From NCBI GenBank assembly GCA_913055875.1, contig CAJXJY010000002.1:1-64000 (forward strand): a stretch of 64,000 nt of DNA, read 5' to 3'. Below, piece by piece: positions 53,199 to 62,892 of this stretch (within the stretch, counting starts at the first letter, position 1; each line of letters begins with the position of its first letter). The position numbers and the translations under genes are program-made. The notes beneath the pieces were generated by a model, which searched no databases, was not told where the DNA came from, and worked only from the letters and a program-made list of their open reading frames with translations. The DNA is from an uncultured Altererythrobacter sp. (GTDB lineage Bacteria > Pseudomonadota > Alphaproteobacteria > Sphingomonadales > Sphingomonadaceae).

Positions 53199-55004
53199 AT
53201 GCCCACTTATACCGCCCCGACCCGCGACACGCGCTTCATCGTTAACGAGCTGCTCGACCTCGCCAGCTACGGCAATCTGCCCGGTTTCGAGAGCGCGACG
53301 CCCGACATGATCGACACCGTCATCAACGAGGCCGGCAAATTCTGCGCCGAAGTGCTAGCGCCGCTCAACAAGATCGGTGACGAGCACGGCTGCACCCGGC
53401 ATGATGACGGTTCGGTCACCACGCCGCCCGGGTTCAGGGAAGCGTTCGAACAGTATCGCGAAAGCGGCTGGGGCACGATCTCGCAGCCGGAGGAGTTCGG
53501 CGGGCAGGGCATGCCGCACGTGCTCGGCTTCGTGATCGAGGAATTCTCCGCCACCGCCAACCAGGCCTTCGCGATGTATCCGGGCCTCACCACCGGCGCC
53601 GCTGCGGCGCTGCAGGCGCAGGGCTCGGACGAGCAGAAGGCAACCTACCTGCCGAAAATGATTTCCGGCGAATGGCTCGGCACGATGAACCTGACCGAGC
53701 CGCATTGCGGCACCGATCTCGGCATGATCCGGACTAAGGCCGAACCCAACGGCGACGGCTCCTACGCGATCACCGGGACTAAGATATTCATCTCCTCGGG
53801 CGAGCACGACCTGACCGACAACATCATCCACCTCGTGCTGGCGAAGACACCCGGCGCGCCCGACAGCACCAAGGGCATCTCGCTGTTCGTGGTGCCCAAG
53901 GTGCTGGTGAACGAGGACGGTTCGCTCGGTGCGCGCAACGGCGTCTCCTGCGGTTCGATCGAGGAGAAGATGGGCATCCACGGCAATTCGACCTGCGTAC
54001 TCAATTACGACGGCGCGACGGGCTGGATGGTCGGCGAGGAGAACCGGGGCCTGGCCGCGATGTTCGTGATGATGAACGCCGCCCGGCTCGGGGTCGGTAT
54101 CCAGGGGCTGGCGCAGGCCGAAGTCGCCTATCAGAACGCGGTCGCCTATGCGCTCGACCGGCGGCAGGGCAGGGCGCTGACCGGACCCGCCGAGTTGGAG
54201 GAGAAGGCCGACCCGATCTTCGTCCATCCCGACGTGCGCCGCATGCTGATGGATGCCAAGGCCTTCACCGAGGGGCACCGTGCTTTGTGCCTCTGGGCGG
54301 CGCTGCTGGTCGACCTGACGCACAAGGCGCAGACCGAGGAGGAGCGCGACGAAGCCGATGCGTTGCTCGGCCTGCTGACCCCGGTGATCAAGGGCTACGG
54401 CACCGACAAGGGCTATGCCGTCGCGACCGACATGCAGCAGGTGTTCGGCGGGCACGGCTATGTCGAGGAATGGGGCATGAGCCAGTTCGTGCGCGATGCC
54501 CGCATCACCCAGATCTACGAAGGCACCAACGGCGTGCAGGCTATGGACCTGTGCGGTCGCAAGCTGCCGAGCAAGGGCGGCGCGGCGATCCAGGAGTTCT
54601 TCAAGCTGGCGGGCGAGGAGATCGGCGCGGCGAAGGAGGATGAAGAGCTGGCACCGCTTGCCGAAAAGCTGGAAAAGGCATTGGGCGAGCAGCAGGCCGC
54701 GACGATGTGGTTCATGCAGAACGCGATGCAAAATCCCAACCACCTCGGCGCGGGCGCGCATCACTACATGCATGTCATGGGCATCGTGACGCTTGGCCTG
54801 ATGTGGCTGCGCATGGCGAAGGTGGCGCAGGAAAAGCTCGCCGGCGAACCCGAAGACAAGATTTTCTACGAAGCCAAACTCGCAACCGCGCGCTATTACA
54901 TGGATCGGTTCCTGCCGGACGCCGGTGCGCTGCGCCGCAAGCTCGAGGCAGGAGCGGACAGCATGATGGCGCTCGGCGAGGAGGCGTTCGCGACTGCGGC
55001 GTAG
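53199..55004 (+). CDS. Acyl-CoA dehydrogenase, long form (DmdC-like)
   Basis: A 601-residue flavoenzyme that oxidises acyl-CoA to enoyl-CoA. The family parts are visible: N-terminal helical domain, the FAD-binding MTEPxCG-type MNLTEPHCGTDLGMIRTKA, the IFISSGEHDLTDNIIHL strand region, and a C-terminal domain with GYAVATDMQQVFGGHGYVEEWGMSQFVRDARITQIYEGTNGVQAMDL. The extended C-terminal helical domain is that of the DmdC/FadE-like long forms. It is likely controlled by the MerR protein upstream. The stop is 7 bases before a perfect inverted repeat. Confidence 0.92.
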   Translation: MPTYTAPTRDTRFIVNELLDLASYGNLPGFESATPDMIDTVINEAGKFCAEVLAPLNKIGDEHGCTRHDDGSVTTPPGFREAFEQYRESGWGTISQPEEFGGQGMPHVLGFVIEEFSATANQAFAMYPGLTTGAAAALQAQGSDEQKATYLPKMISGEWLGTMNLTEPHCGTDLGMIRTKAEPNGDGSYAITGTKIFISSGEHDLTDNIIHLVLAKTPGAPDSTKGISLFVVPKVLVNEDGSLGARNGVSCGSIEEKMGIHGNSTCVLNYDGATGWMVGEENRGLAAMFVMMNAARLGVGIQGLAQAEVAYQNAVAYALDRRQGRALTGPAELEEKADPIFVHPDVRRMLMDAKAFTEGHRALCLWAALLVDLTHKAQTEEERDEADALLGLLTPVIKGYGTDKGYAVATDMQQVFGGHGYVEEWGMSQFVRDARITQIYEGTNGVQAMDLCGRKLPSKGGAAIQEFFKLAGEEIGAAKEDEELAPLAEKLEKALGEQQAATMWFMQNAMQNPNHLGAGAHHYMHVMGIVTLGLMWLRMAKVAQEKLAGEPEDKIFYEAKLATARYYMDRFLPDAGALRRKLEAGADSMMALGEEAFATAA

Positions 55005-55010
55005 CGGTCT

Positions 55011-55088
55011 GAGTCCCCGCGAAGGCGGGGACCTCGTGCCAAAAGCGCTTCGCCAGGCCTCCCGAGGTCCCCGCCTTCGCGGGGACTC
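55011..55088. repeat. Inverted pair with 26-bp perfect arms
   Basis: Arms 55011-55036 and 55063-55088 are perfect 26-bp reverse complements with a 26-base spacer. Each arm contains the palindrome CCCCGC-GAAG-GCGGGG. It lies between the convergent acyl-CoA dehydrogenase and dienelactone hydrolase genes, and the stop codon of the hydrolase overlaps its right arm. It would form a strong hairpin in both transcripts. Confidence 0.9.
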
Positions 55089-55785
55089 ATGCCAGGACTT
55101 CGTCGAACAAACCCAGCATCGCCGCCCAGCTCTGCCGGTCGGCGCTGGCGTCGTAGGCGACCACCTCGTTGCCATGTGGCGAATCCGGATTGGTGAAGCC
55201 GTGCTTCACCCCGCTGTAGCTGTGAAAATGCCAGTCGGCCCCGGCGCGGTCCATCTCCTCCCAAAACGCCAGCACCTGCTCGCGCGGGACGAGTGGGTCG
55301 GCGTCGCCGTGGCAGGTGAGGATGCGCGCCTTGACCGCGCCCGGCTCGGCCGGACGCTGCGTGTCGAGCAGGCCGTGGAAGCTGGCGACCGCGGCGAGAT
55401 TGGCGCCGTCGCGCGCGAGTTCGAGCACCGCCTGCCCGCCCATGCAGAAGCCGATCGCCGCCATCGGCAGGTCCGGTGCGATGTCCCGCAAGGCGGCCAG
55501 TCCGGCACGGAGACGGGTGCGGTAGGTGTCGGTGTCGGCGCGCAGCGTGGCGGCGAGGGGTGGTCCGGGATTGTCCTGCGTGACCTCCTCCCCGTAAAAA
55601 TCCATCACCATGGCGAGATAACCCGCATCCGCGAGGGCCTCAGCCTTGGCCGCCACCGTCGGGGTGACATTGTGGATCGTGGGAAACACCGCCACTGCCG
55701 CGCGCGGTTCGCCGGCGGGGCGGGCGAGATGGCCGGTCAATTCGAGATCGCCGTCGCAATAGGTGGCAAGCTTCAATGTTTGCAC
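55087..55785 (-). CDS. Dienelactone hydrolase-family protein
   Basis: A 232-residue alpha/beta-hydrolase of the dienelactone hydrolase type, with the catalytic Cys in IGFCMGGQAV, Asp in HGDADPLVP and His in GVKHGFTNP. Such enzymes open cyclic esters in aromatic ring degradation or have general esterase activity. I use the GTG at 55785 (VQTLKLATY); the frame stays open to 55884, but that extension is translated from a dispersed repeat (it contains FDRLRANG). The stop codon lies in the repeat at 55011-55088. Confidence 0.85.
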   Translation of the reverse strand: MQTLKLATYCDGDLELTGHLARPAGEPRAAVAVFPTIHNVTPTVAAKAEALADAGYLAMVMDFYGEEVTQDNPGPPLAATLRADTDTYRTRLRAGLAALRDIAPDLPMAAIGFCMGGQAVLELARDGANLAAVASFHGLLDTQRPAEPGAVKARILTCHGDADPLVPREQVLAFWEEMDRAGADWHFHSYSGVKHGFTNPDSPHGNEVVAYDASADRQSWAAMLGLFDEVLA

Positions 55786-55798
55786 GGATAGCACACAA

Positions 55799-55890
55799 CC
55801 GTTCGCCCTGAGCCTGTCGAAGGGCCGCCCTTCACTTTGAGTGCCGCGCCAGAAGAAAAAGCAGTGCTTCGACAGGCTCGGCACGAACGG
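55799..55890. repeat. Inverted pair of 27-bp dispersed repeats (second sphingomonad family)
   Basis: Copies at 55799-55825 and 55864-55890 face each other; they share CTTCGACAGGCTC (or its complement) and the outer CCGTTCG / CGAACGG ends. The ends match the family around the GIY-YIG gene, but the centre differs (GACAGGCTC instead of GACTACGCTC). They sit between the hydrolase start and the cysK end and could form a hairpin in the cysK transcript's 3' region. Confidence 0.85.
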
Positions 55891-55911
55891 GGTGGAGTGG
55901 TAGTGACAGGC

Positions 55912-56829
55912 TCACTCCGGCAAAAAGTCCGGTACCGACAAATACCGCTCGCCGGTATCGTAATTGAACCCGAGCACTCGCGTGCCCGCGTCGAGGTCGC
56001 CCAGCTTGCCGGCGATCGCCGCGAGTGTCGCGCCACTCGAAATGCCGACCAGCAGGCCTTCCTCGCGCGCACATTTGCGCGCCCACTCCTTGGCGTCCTC
56101 CGGATCGACCTTGATCGCGCCGTCGATGGCCTGGGTGTGGAGGTTGTCCGGAATGAAACCCGCTCCAATCCCCTGGATCGGGTGCGGACCGGGCTGGCCG
56201 CCGGAGATGACCGGCGAAAGCGTCGGCTCGACCGCATAGGCCTTCATGGCGGACCATGTCCGCTTCAGTTCTTCCGCACAGCCGGTCAGGTGGCCCCCCG
56301 TGCCGACGCCGGTAATCAGTACGTCGACAGGCGCATCGGCGAAATCGTCGAGAATTTCCTTCGCGGTCGTGCGCGCGTGGACCTGGTAGTTCGAAACGTT
56401 GTCGAACTGGCTCGGCATCCACGCGCCGTCGGTCTGTTCGACCAGTTCGGCGGCGCGCTCGATCGCGCCCTTCATGCCCTTTTCCTTGGGTGTCAGGTCG
56501 AATGTCGCGCCGTAGGCGAGCATCAGGCGACGGCGCTCGATACTCATGCTCTCGGGCATGACGAGCACGAGCTTGTAGCCCTTCACCGCGGCGACCATCG
56601 CAAGGCCGATCCCGGTATTACCGCTGGTCGGCTCGATGATCGTGCCGCCGGACTCGAGCGCGCCCGATTTTTCCGCATCCTCGACCATCGCGAGGCCGAT
56701 CCGGTCCTTGATCGAGCCGCCGGGATTGGCGCGTTCGCTCTTCACCCATACCTCGTGGTCCGGGAACAGGCGCGCAAGGCGGATATGCGGGGTGTTGCCT
56801 ATCGTGGCGAGGACGGTGTCGGCTTTCAT
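55912..56829 (-). CDS. cysK: Cysteine synthase A
   Basis: CysK makes cysteine from O-acetylserine and sulphide using PLP. The 305-residue protein has [15 protein letters not shown] with the PLP-binding Lys41, the substrate loop [16 protein letters not shown] and the phosphate-binding [23 protein letters not shown] near the end is also typical. It overlaps the upstream transporter gene by the ATGA arrangement, so the two are translated together. Confidence 0.95.
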   Translation of the reverse strand: MKADTVLATIGNTPHIRLARLFPDHEVWVKSERANPGGSIKDRIGLAMVEDAEKSGALESGGTIIEPTSGNTGIGLAMVAAVKGYKLVLVMPESMSIERRRLMLAYGATFDLTPKEKGMKGAIERAAELVEQTDGAWMPSQFDNVSNYQVHARTTAKEILDDFADAPVDVLITGVGTGGHLTGCAEELKRTWSAMKAYAVEPTLSPVISGGQPGPHPIQGIGAGFIPDNLHTQAIDGAIKVDPEDAKEWARKCAREEGLLVGISSGATLAAIAGKLGDLDAGTRVLGFNYDTGERYLSVPDFLPE

Positions 56830-58130
56830 GGCAATTGCTCCTGCAAATTCTGCTCGGGGGTCTCTTCGTCCAATCCTTCGGGCGGGTCAAAGGTCCGGGT
56901 CGTTCGCAGAACCGGGAACAGCCGACTCCACAAGGCCACGGTGACGATGGCGCCCGCGCCGCCTGCGACCACGGCGGCGACCGGCCCAATCAGCCACGCC
57001 AGCGTGCCCGAGAAGAAGTCGCCGAACTCGTTCGAGGCGCTGATCGTCAGATGGCTGACCGAGGAGACGCGCCCACGCTTGTCGTCGGGCGTGTGGAGCT
57101 GGACCAGCGACTGGCGGATATAGACGCTGAACATGTCCGCCGCGCCGACCACGAACAACGCGGCGAGGCTGAGCGGCATCCATGTCGAAACCCCGAACAC
57201 GATGGTCGCGACGCCGAATACCGCGACCGCGATCAGCATCGCCGGGCCGACATTCTTCGCCAGCGGGCGGAAGGAGAAGAACAAGCCGGTCAGCGTCGCG
57301 CCGATAGCGGGCGCCATGGCCAGCTGGGCCAGACCTTCCTCGCCGACCTGGAGAATGTCGCGGGCATAGACGGGGAACAGCGCAGTCGCCCCGGCGAGAA
57401 ATACGGCGAACAGGTCGAGCGTGATCGATCCGAGCACCATCTTGTTGCGCTGGACGTAGCGCAGCCCGTCGATAACCTGCCGGATCGGCTTCGCGGCACC
57501 CCGAATGTCGGGTTGCGGCACCTTGCCGATGGTGCCGAGAGCGGCGATCGCGAGCACGAACAGCCCCGATGCGACGGCATAGGGCAGGGCGGGCGCTATG
57601 GCATGCGTGTAACCGCCGATCGCCGGACCGACGATCATCCCGACCTGCCACGAGATCGAACTGAGCGCGATGGCGGTCGGCAGGATCGGTTTGGGGACGA
57701 GGTTGGGCGAGAGCGCGGACAGGGCGGGCCCGTTGAAGGCGCGCACTATGCCGAGCACCACGGCGATCGCGAACAGCCAGGGGATCGAGATGTCGCCGAG
57801 CCATGTCAGCAGGCCGAGGACCGCCGCGCAGGCGAGCTGGAGCACGATGGTCGCCTGCGCCAGCTTGCGGCGGTCGAACCGGTCGGCGGCGAGGCCGGAG
57901 AAGGGTGTGAGCACGAACAGCGGCACGAATTGCAGCAGGCCGATCAGCGCAAGCTGGCCCGAGGCGCCCTGCACCGACATGCCGCCGGTGCGCGCCAGGT
58001 CGTAGGTCTGCCACCCGATCACCAGCATCATCGCGTACTGGCCCAGCGTCATCGTCAGCCGCGAGAACCAGTAGGCGCGGAAATTCGCGACTCGGAAGGG
58101 GTGCGTGGGTTGGGCCGCTACGTCGCTCAC
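56826..58130 (-). CDS. MFS transporter (EntS/MFS_3 type)
   Basis: A 434-residue protein with 12 predicted membrane segments. The first half has [35 protein letters not shown] and [19 protein letters not shown], a motif A-like loop; the second half has [29 protein letters not shown]. The layout is that of EntS-like exporters. It is translationally coupled to cysK, so an efflux role linked to cysteine or sulphur metabolites is possible; this is inference from position. It lies after a terminator that ends the PilZ gene. Confidence 0.85.
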   Translation of the reverse strand: MSDVAAQPTHPFRVANFRAYWFSRLTMTLGQYAMMLVIGWQTYDLARTGGMSVQGASGQLALIGLLQFVPLFVLTPFSGLAADRFDRRKLAQATIVLQLACAAVLGLLTWLGDISIPWLFAIAVVLGIVRAFNGPALSALSPNLVPKPILPTAIALSSISWQVGMIVGPAIGGYTHAIAPALPYAVASGLFVLAIAALGTIGKVPQPDIRGAAKPIRQVIDGLRYVQRNKMVLGSITLDLFAVFLAGATALFPVYARDILQVGEEGLAQLAMAPAIGATLTGLFFSFRPLAKNVGPAMLIAVAVFGVATIVFGVSTWMPLSLAALFVVGAADMFSVYIRQSLVQLHTPDDKRGRVSSVSHLTISASNEFGDFFSGTLAWLIGPVAAVVAGGAGAIVTVALWSRLFPVLRTTRTFDPPEGLDEETPEQNLQEQLP

Positions 58131-58140
58131 GCAAACGCTA

Positions 58141-58178
58141 AAGCAGGCGCGGCCTCGCTTGGGAAGCCGCGCCTGCTT
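58141..58178 (-). terminator. Terminator of the PilZ gene
   Basis: A perfect 13-bp stem AAGCAGGCGCGGC / GCCGCGCCTGCTT with a 12-base loop lies 32 bases past the PilZ stop. On the minus strand it is followed by TAGCGTTTGC. It separates PilZ from the transporter-cysK unit, whose start is 11 bases further on. Confidence 0.75.
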
Positions 58179-58210
58179 CTAGGTTTGAAACCGCAACTAG
58201 GACCGCGCCG

Positions 58211-58549
58211 TCAGCGCGTGCGGCGCAGCTTCGGATTCGGCTGCAGCGTGTCGATCATGTGCACGAAATCGTCGAGCCGGATAATGCGCTCGAACTGGAA
58301 GCCGGCACGGGTATCGCGCGCCCAGATCACATAGGCCTCGATCCGGCCGATCACCGGCAGGCGGATGATCACCCGGTCGCCGCGCACCAGCTGGCTGGCA
58401 TCGTCGACCATGAAGCCGTGCGCGGAGATGTTGGAAATATGCAGGTTGAGATCGCCGTGATCGCGATGTTCGGCAATCACCGGATAGTCGACCGGATGCC
58501 GCGCGGCACGGCGCAGATCGGTTACGCTCAAATTCGCTCCTGCAGACAC
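58211..58549 (-). CDS. PilZ-domain protein
   Basis: A 112-residue single PilZ domain, a probable cyclic-di-GMP receptor. The start RRAARHPVDYPV contains the RxxR-type motif and DLNLHISNISAHGFMVD contains the (D/N)xSxxG motif (NISAHG with Ser-Ala-His before Gly). I prefer the GTG at 58549, preceded by AGAGGGG, over an ATG at 58651; the longer form adds residues not expected in this family. The second half (VRGDRVIIRLPVIGRIEAYVIWARD) completes the beta-barrel. The partner process is unknown. Confidence 0.8.
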   Translation of the reverse strand: MSAGANLSVTDLRRAARHPVDYPVIAEHRDHGDLNLHISNISAHGFMVDDASQLVRGDRVIIRLPVIGRIEAYVIWARDTRAGFQFERIIRLDDFVHMIDTLQPNPKLRRTR

Positions 58550-58662
58550 TCGCGACGCCCCTCTTCTGGTGTCAGTGAGCGTCCCTAATGCCGCATAAAC
58601 GCTGACATTTGGTAAAGCCGGAATGTCCTGAAATAGGACGAAAACACGCAATTCTGCGGGTT

Positions 58663-59892
58663 TCAGCGGGTAATTATGGCGTGCTTCTTCTTGCCGAGGC
58701 TGAGTTTTATTTCCGCGCCCCCGGATACTTCGACCAGCAGCCCCGGATCCGCCACCGCTACGCCGTCGAGCCGCACGGCGCCTTCGGCGATCTTGCGCTT
58801 GGCCTCGCCGTTCGAGGCGGTGAAGCCGAGCGCGGTCAGCAGCGCGCCGATCCGCATGCCGTCGGCGCCGACGGCCTGACTCGGCAAATCCTCGCCCGCA
58901 CCGCCGCCGGCGAAGGTCTGCGCGGCGGTCGCATCGGCCGATTTCGCCGCTTCCTTGCCGCGCACCATCGCGGTCACTTCGTTGGCGAGCACGATCTTGG
59001 CCTGGTTGATCTCAGCCCCGTCGAGCGCTTCGAGCCGGGCGATCTCGTCGAGCGGCAGGTCGGTGAACAGCCGCAGGAACCGGCCCACGTCGCGATCGTC
59101 GGCGTTGCGCCAGTATTGCCAGAAATCGTAGGCTGGCAGCTGCGCCTCGTTGAGCCACACCGCACCGTCGGCAGTCTTGCCCATCTTGGCGCCATCGGCG
59201 GTGGTGATCAGCGGCGCGGTGACGCCGTAAAGTTCGCGCCCGTCCATCCGCCGCGCGAGCTCGATCCCGTTGACGATATTGCCCCACTGGTCGCTGCCGC
59301 CCAGCTGCAATTGGCAATCGTGCTCGCGCGCCAGCACCACGAAATCGTAGGCCTGCAGGATCATGTAGTTGAATTCGATGAAGGTCAGCGGCTGCTCGCG
59401 GTCGAGCCGCAGCTTGACAGAATCGAAGGTCAGCATCCGGTTGACGGTGAAATGCGGCCCCACCTCGCGCAGGAACGGGACGTAATCGAGCTTCGCCAGC
59501 CAGTCGTCGTTGTTGATCAGCAGCGCGCCCGTTTCGCTGTCGTCGAAGCGCAGGATGCGGGCGAAGGTATCGTGGATCGAGGCGATGTTAGCGGCGAGGC
59601 TTTGCTCGGTCAGCATCTTGCGCACATCGGTCTTGCCCGACGGATCGCCGATCTTCGCCGTCCCACCGCCCATGATGACGATCGGCCGGTGCCCGGCCTG
59701 CTGCAACCGCCGCAGCAGCATGATCGAGGCGAGATTGCCGACATGCAGGCTCGGCGCGGTCGGATCGAAGCCGACATAGCCCGTCACCACCTGCTTCGCC
59801 GCGAGCGCGTCGAGCGCGCCGGCATCGGTAACCTGGTGCAGGTGGCCGCGCTCGTCGAGCAGGCGCAGCAGGTCGGACTTGTATTCGGACAT
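58663..59892 (-). CDS. tyrS: Tyrosyl-tRNA synthetase
   Basis: TyrS charges tRNA-Tyr. The 409-residue class I enzyme has YVGFDPTAPSLHVGN (HIGH motif as HVGN), the tyrosine-binding INDDWLAKLDY.PFLREVG region, and the KMSKS-type loop KMGKT after TTADGA. The C-terminal S4-like RNA-binding domain ends with a Lys/His-rich KKKHAIITR. ATG 59892 was chosen by family fit. It is divergent from the DOMON-like gene (48 bases between them). Confidence 0.96.
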   Translation of the reverse strand: MSEYKSDLLRLLDERGHLHQVTDAGALDALAAKQVVTGYVGFDPTAPSLHVGNLASIMLLRRLQQAGHRPIVIMGGGTAKIGDPSGKTDVRKMLTEQSLAANIASIHDTFARILRFDDSETGALLINNDDWLAKLDYVPFLREVGPHFTVNRMLTFDSVKLRLDREQPLTFIEFNYMILQAYDFVVLAREHDCQLQLGGSDQWGNIVNGIELARRMDGRELYGVTAPLITTADGAKMGKTADGAVWLNEAQLPAYDFWQYWRNADDRDVGRFLRLFTDLPLDEIARLEALDGAEINQAKIVLANEVTAMVRGKEAAKSADATAAQTFAGGGAGEDLPSQAVGADGMRIGALLTALGFTASNGEAKRKIAEGAVRLDGVAVADPGLLVEVSGGAEIKLSLGKKKHAIITR

Positions 59893-59939
59893 CGTGCTCT
59901 CTTGCCTTGGAGCGCGGCGGTTAGCATGGGGAGGGGGCA

Positions 59940-60485
59940 ATGCAAGTGTATCCCCTTGTCGTCCATCCCGCCCACCCGCCCGCGCAGGTCACAGCGGTCG
60001 AGGCGCGGATCGATGCGTCGGACCCGCACTGGCTGCTGCTGCGCTGGCGGATCGAAGGCGCCGGAGGGCTCGTGGTGCCTCCGCCTGCCGGCAAGCACCG
60101 TGCCGACGAATTGTGGCGCACGACCTGTTTCGAACTGTTCCTTAAGCCGGAGGGAGGCGAGAAATATGTAGAATTCAACCTTTCTCCATCGGAACGCTGG
60201 AACGCTTACGAGTTCGACGGTTACCGCGACGGGATGCGCGAATATCCGCTGTCGCGTAACCCGGTCTGCACCATGCGGCCCGGCAGCAGGTTCGCGATTT
60301 TCGATGCGTCGATCCCGCGTTCCGGTCTCCCGGACGTACAATGCGCGCTGGGCCTGAGCGCGGTGATCGAGGAGGAAGGCGGCGCGAAAGGCTACTGGGC
60401 CATTGCGCACGCGGATGGCGCTAGACCCGATTTCCACGATCCGGCTTGCTTCGCGGCGGCCTTTCCCCCACCCAGCGCGCCATGA
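59940..60485 (+). CDS. DOMON-like carbohydrate-binding-type domain protein
   Basis: A 181-residue beta-rich protein resembling the DOMON/CBM9-like proteins of the YXim/DOMON group: WLLLRWRIEGAGGLVVPPPAG, ELWRTTCFELFLKPEGGEKYVEFNLSPSERWNAYEFDGYRDGM is the family core with the Trp and Glu. There is no signal peptide, so it may be cytosolic or bind a ligand such as haem or sugar. The stop overlaps the NamZ-like start (ATGA), linking their translation, which suggests a cell-wall sugar context. Confidence 0.8.
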   Translation: MQVYPLVVHPAHPPAQVTAVEARIDASDPHWLLLRWRIEGAGGLVVPPPAGKHRADELWRTTCFELFLKPEGGEKYVEFNLSPSERWNAYEFDGYRDGMREYPLSRNPVCTMRPGSRFAIFDASIPRSGLPDVQCALGLSAVIEEEGGAKGYWAIAHADGARPDFHDPACFAAAFPPPSAP

Positions 60486-61681
60486 AATTCGGTATCGACC
60501 GTCTTCTCGCCGACGAGGAGCTCCGCAAACCCCTGGAGGGTCGGCGCGTCGCCCTTGTGGCACATCCGGCTTCGGTGACCGCCGATCTGACCCACAGCCT
60601 CGATGCGCTGATCGCGGCGGGGGTGAATGTGACCAGCGCCTTCGGTCCTCAGCACGGGCTCAAGGGCGACAAGCAGGACAATATGGTCGAAACCGCGGAC
60701 GAGACCGATCCGCATTACGGCATCCCGGTGTTCAGCCTCTACGGCGAGGTGCGCCGCCCTACCGGTCAGATGATGTCGAGCGCCGACGTGTTCCTGTTCG
60801 ACCTGCAGGATCTGGGTTGCCGCATCTACACCTTCGTCACGACGCTGCTCTATCTGCTCGAAGAGGCGGCGAAGCACGGCAAGGAAGTCTGGGTTCTCGA
60901 CCGCCCCAATCCGGCGGGGCGCCCGGTCGAGGGAACGCTGCTGGTACCGGGGCAGGAGAGCTTCGTCGGGGCCGGGCCGATGCCGATGCGGCACGGGTTG
61001 ACCATGGGCGAGATGGGAAGCTGGTTTGTCGAGCATTTCGCTCTCGACGTCGACTACCGCGTCATCGACATGCATCACTGGCTGCCCGAGGCGGGACCGG
61101 GATTTGGCTGGCCCCTCGATCGCGTGTGGATCAATCCGTCGCCCAACGCCGCGAACGTCAATATGGCGCGCGCCTATGCCGGGACGGTCATGCTCGAAGG
61201 GACGACGCTGAGCGAGGGGCGCGGCACGACGCGCCCGCTCGAAGTGCTGTTCGGTGCGCCCGATGTCGACGCCAAGGCCGTGCTGGCCGGGATGCACCGG
61301 CTCGCGCCCGAATGGATGGCAGGTTGCGCGCTCCGCGAAAGCTGGTTCGAGCCGACCTTCCACAAGCATGCAGGAACGCTCTGCAACGCCCTGACGATCC
61401 ACGCCGAAGGCCCGTTCTACACGCACGACGCGTTCCGCCCGTGGCGGTTGCAGGCGCTCGCCTTCAAGGCGATCCGGCGCCTGTACCCGGACTACGACCT
61501 GTGGCGCGATTTCCCCTACGAGTACGAGCTCGATCGGCTCGCGATCGACGTGATCAACGGCGGACCGTCGCTGCGCGAATGGGTCGACGATCCGGGCGCG
61601 ACGCCGCACGATCTCGACGATCTTGCGAGTTCGGACGAAGCATCGTGGATTGAAACCGTGCGCGAGCACCTGCTTTACTGA
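60482..61681 (+). CDS. DUF1343 / NamZ-like exo-N-acetylmuramidase family protein
   Basis: A 399-residue member of the DUF1343 family, of which the Bacillus member NamZ is an exo-beta-N-acetylmuramidase that removes terminal MurNAc from peptidoglycan fragments. The typical segments are present: FGPQHGLKGDKQDNMVE, a metal/ligand-type YGEVRRPTGQMM, VFLFDLQDLGCRIYTFVTTL, and DRPNPAGRPVEG. There is no signal peptide visible, so the enzyme may act on imported muropeptides. It is coupled to the DOMON-like protein; together they fit wall recycling (inference). Confidence 0.88.
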   Translation: MKFGIDRLLADEELRKPLEGRRVALVAHPASVTADLTHSLDALIAAGVNVTSAFGPQHGLKGDKQDNMVETADETDPHYGIPVFSLYGEVRRPTGQMMSSADVFLFDLQDLGCRIYTFVTTLLYLLEEAAKHGKEVWVLDRPNPAGRPVEGTLLVPGQESFVGAGPMPMRHGLTMGEMGSWFVEHFALDVDYRVIDMHHWLPEAGPGFGWPLDRVWINPSPNAANVNMARAYAGTVMLEGTTLSEGRGTTRPLEVLFGAPDVDAKAVLAGMHRLAPEWMAGCALRESWFEPTFHKHAGTLCNALTIHAEGPFYTHDAFRPWRLQALAFKAIRRLYPDYDLWRDFPYEYELDRLAIDVINGGPSLREWVDDPGATPHDLDDLASSDEASWIETVREHLLY

Positions 61682-61687
61682 GCGCCG

Positions 61688-62869
61688 ATGGATTTCGAAC
61701 GCCTCCTCGAACCGGTTACCCCCGAGCTGTTTCGCTCCGAATACAGCGACAGGAAGCCGCTCTACATTCCCGCTCCCGAAGGCGCGGACAAGGCGTTGTT
61801 GTCGTGGGACGGGTTCGAGCAGGCCACCTCGATCATGGCGAACTGGCCGAAATCGACCATCCGGCTGGCCAAGAACAAGCAGCAGCTGGACTGCAGCCAT
61901 GTCCGCACCACGGCCGCGGAGCGGGGCGTCGCCGGGACTTCGCGGACCGGGACCATCGACATGGCCAAGGTTCACGAGCTGCTGGCGCAGGGGTACAACT
62001 TCGTCGGCGCCCGTTGCGAGTATATCCTGCCGGAACTGGGGGCATTGTGCGCGGACCTCAACGCCCGCCTCAACGTGCGCGCGACCGCGATACTGTTTGC
62101 CTCGTTTCGCAATATCGGCAGTTTCGACAAGCATTTCGATACCAACGACGTCTTCGCCATTCAGTGCGAAGGACGAAAGCGGTGGCAAATATTCGCTGCC
62201 CGCGCGGACAGCCCGGTCAAGCAGGACCGCGCTGCAGGTCGGGCCGAAGACGCTTCGGATGAAGTAATCTTCGACGAGGTGCTCGGCCCCGGAGACGTGA
62301 TTTACGTTCCGAGGGGTTATATCCACGAAGCCGTCACGCAAAGCGACACGTCGCTGCACGTCTCGATCTCGCTGCACGAATTCAGGGCTCTCAAGGTCGT
62401 GGATATCCTGCGCGACCTCGTGCTCGACGATCCGGCTTTCAGGGCCAACCTGCCGGACGTGCGGAACGGGGACTATCGGGTTATCAGGCCGATGCTGACG
62501 GATCTTGCCGACAGGCTTGCGGGATTGCTCGCATCCGACCGCTTGGTCGAGGAGATCGCGTTCCGGCAGAACATCAGGTCGCAGCCGTGGCATCGTATCG
62601 ACATGGCCGAGGTGGCCTCCTCGCCGAGATATATCGTGCTGCTCAATGCGGTGCAGGACCGGGACGCTCGTGAGGAGCGGCTGGCCGGCTATCTGTCCAC
62701 CAACGAACTGCCGCTGGTCGAGCGACGGGTCGTCGAATGGATTGCCGATCGCAAGACCTTCTCTCGCGCCGCGCTGGCGGCCGAGTTCAGCTTCGCCGAG
62801 CCCTCGATCGATGCGATGCTGGCCCGGCTGGAGGAGGCCGGACTGATTGCCGAGGGCCGCCGCGGCTAG
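61688..62869 (+). CDS. Cupin-type (JmjC/RoxA-like) Fe(II)/2OG oxygenase
   Basis: A 393-residue protein of the cupin_4/RoxA group, relatives of ribosomal-protein hydroxylases. The double-stranded beta-helix core has NIGSFDKHFDTNDVFAIQCEGRKRWQIF, where HFD supplies two iron ligands, and GDVIYVPRGYIHEA supplies the last His; ISLHEF follows. A C-terminal winged-helix-like part (RRVVEWIADRKTFSRAALAAEFSFAEPSIDAMLARLEEAGLI) matches the RoxA layout. It is probably a hydroxylase of a protein side chain. Confidence 0.82.
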   Translation: MDFERLLEPVTPELFRSEYSDRKPLYIPAPEGADKALLSWDGFEQATSIMANWPKSTIRLAKNKQQLDCSHVRTTAAERGVAGTSRTGTIDMAKVHELLAQGYNFVGARCEYILPELGALCADLNARLNVRATAILFASFRNIGSFDKHFDTNDVFAIQCEGRKRWQIFAARADSPVKQDRAAGRAEDASDEVIFDEVLGPGDVIYVPRGYIHEAVTQSDTSLHVSISLHEFRALKVVDILRDLVLDDPAFRANLPDVRNGDYRVIRPMLTDLADRLAGLLASDRLVEEIAFRQNIRSQPWHRIDMAEVASSPRYIVLLNAVQDRDAREERLAGYLSTNELPLVERRVVEWIADRKTFSRAALAAEFSFAEPSIDAMLARLEEAGLIAEGRRG

Positions 62870-62892
62870 TTCGGGAAGGAGCCGGGTTTGGA

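Noticed and set aside
60392-62593. A 733-codon open frame antisense to the DUF1343 and cupin genes
   Set aside because: The same shadow effect; the plus-strand proteins show clear family motifs.
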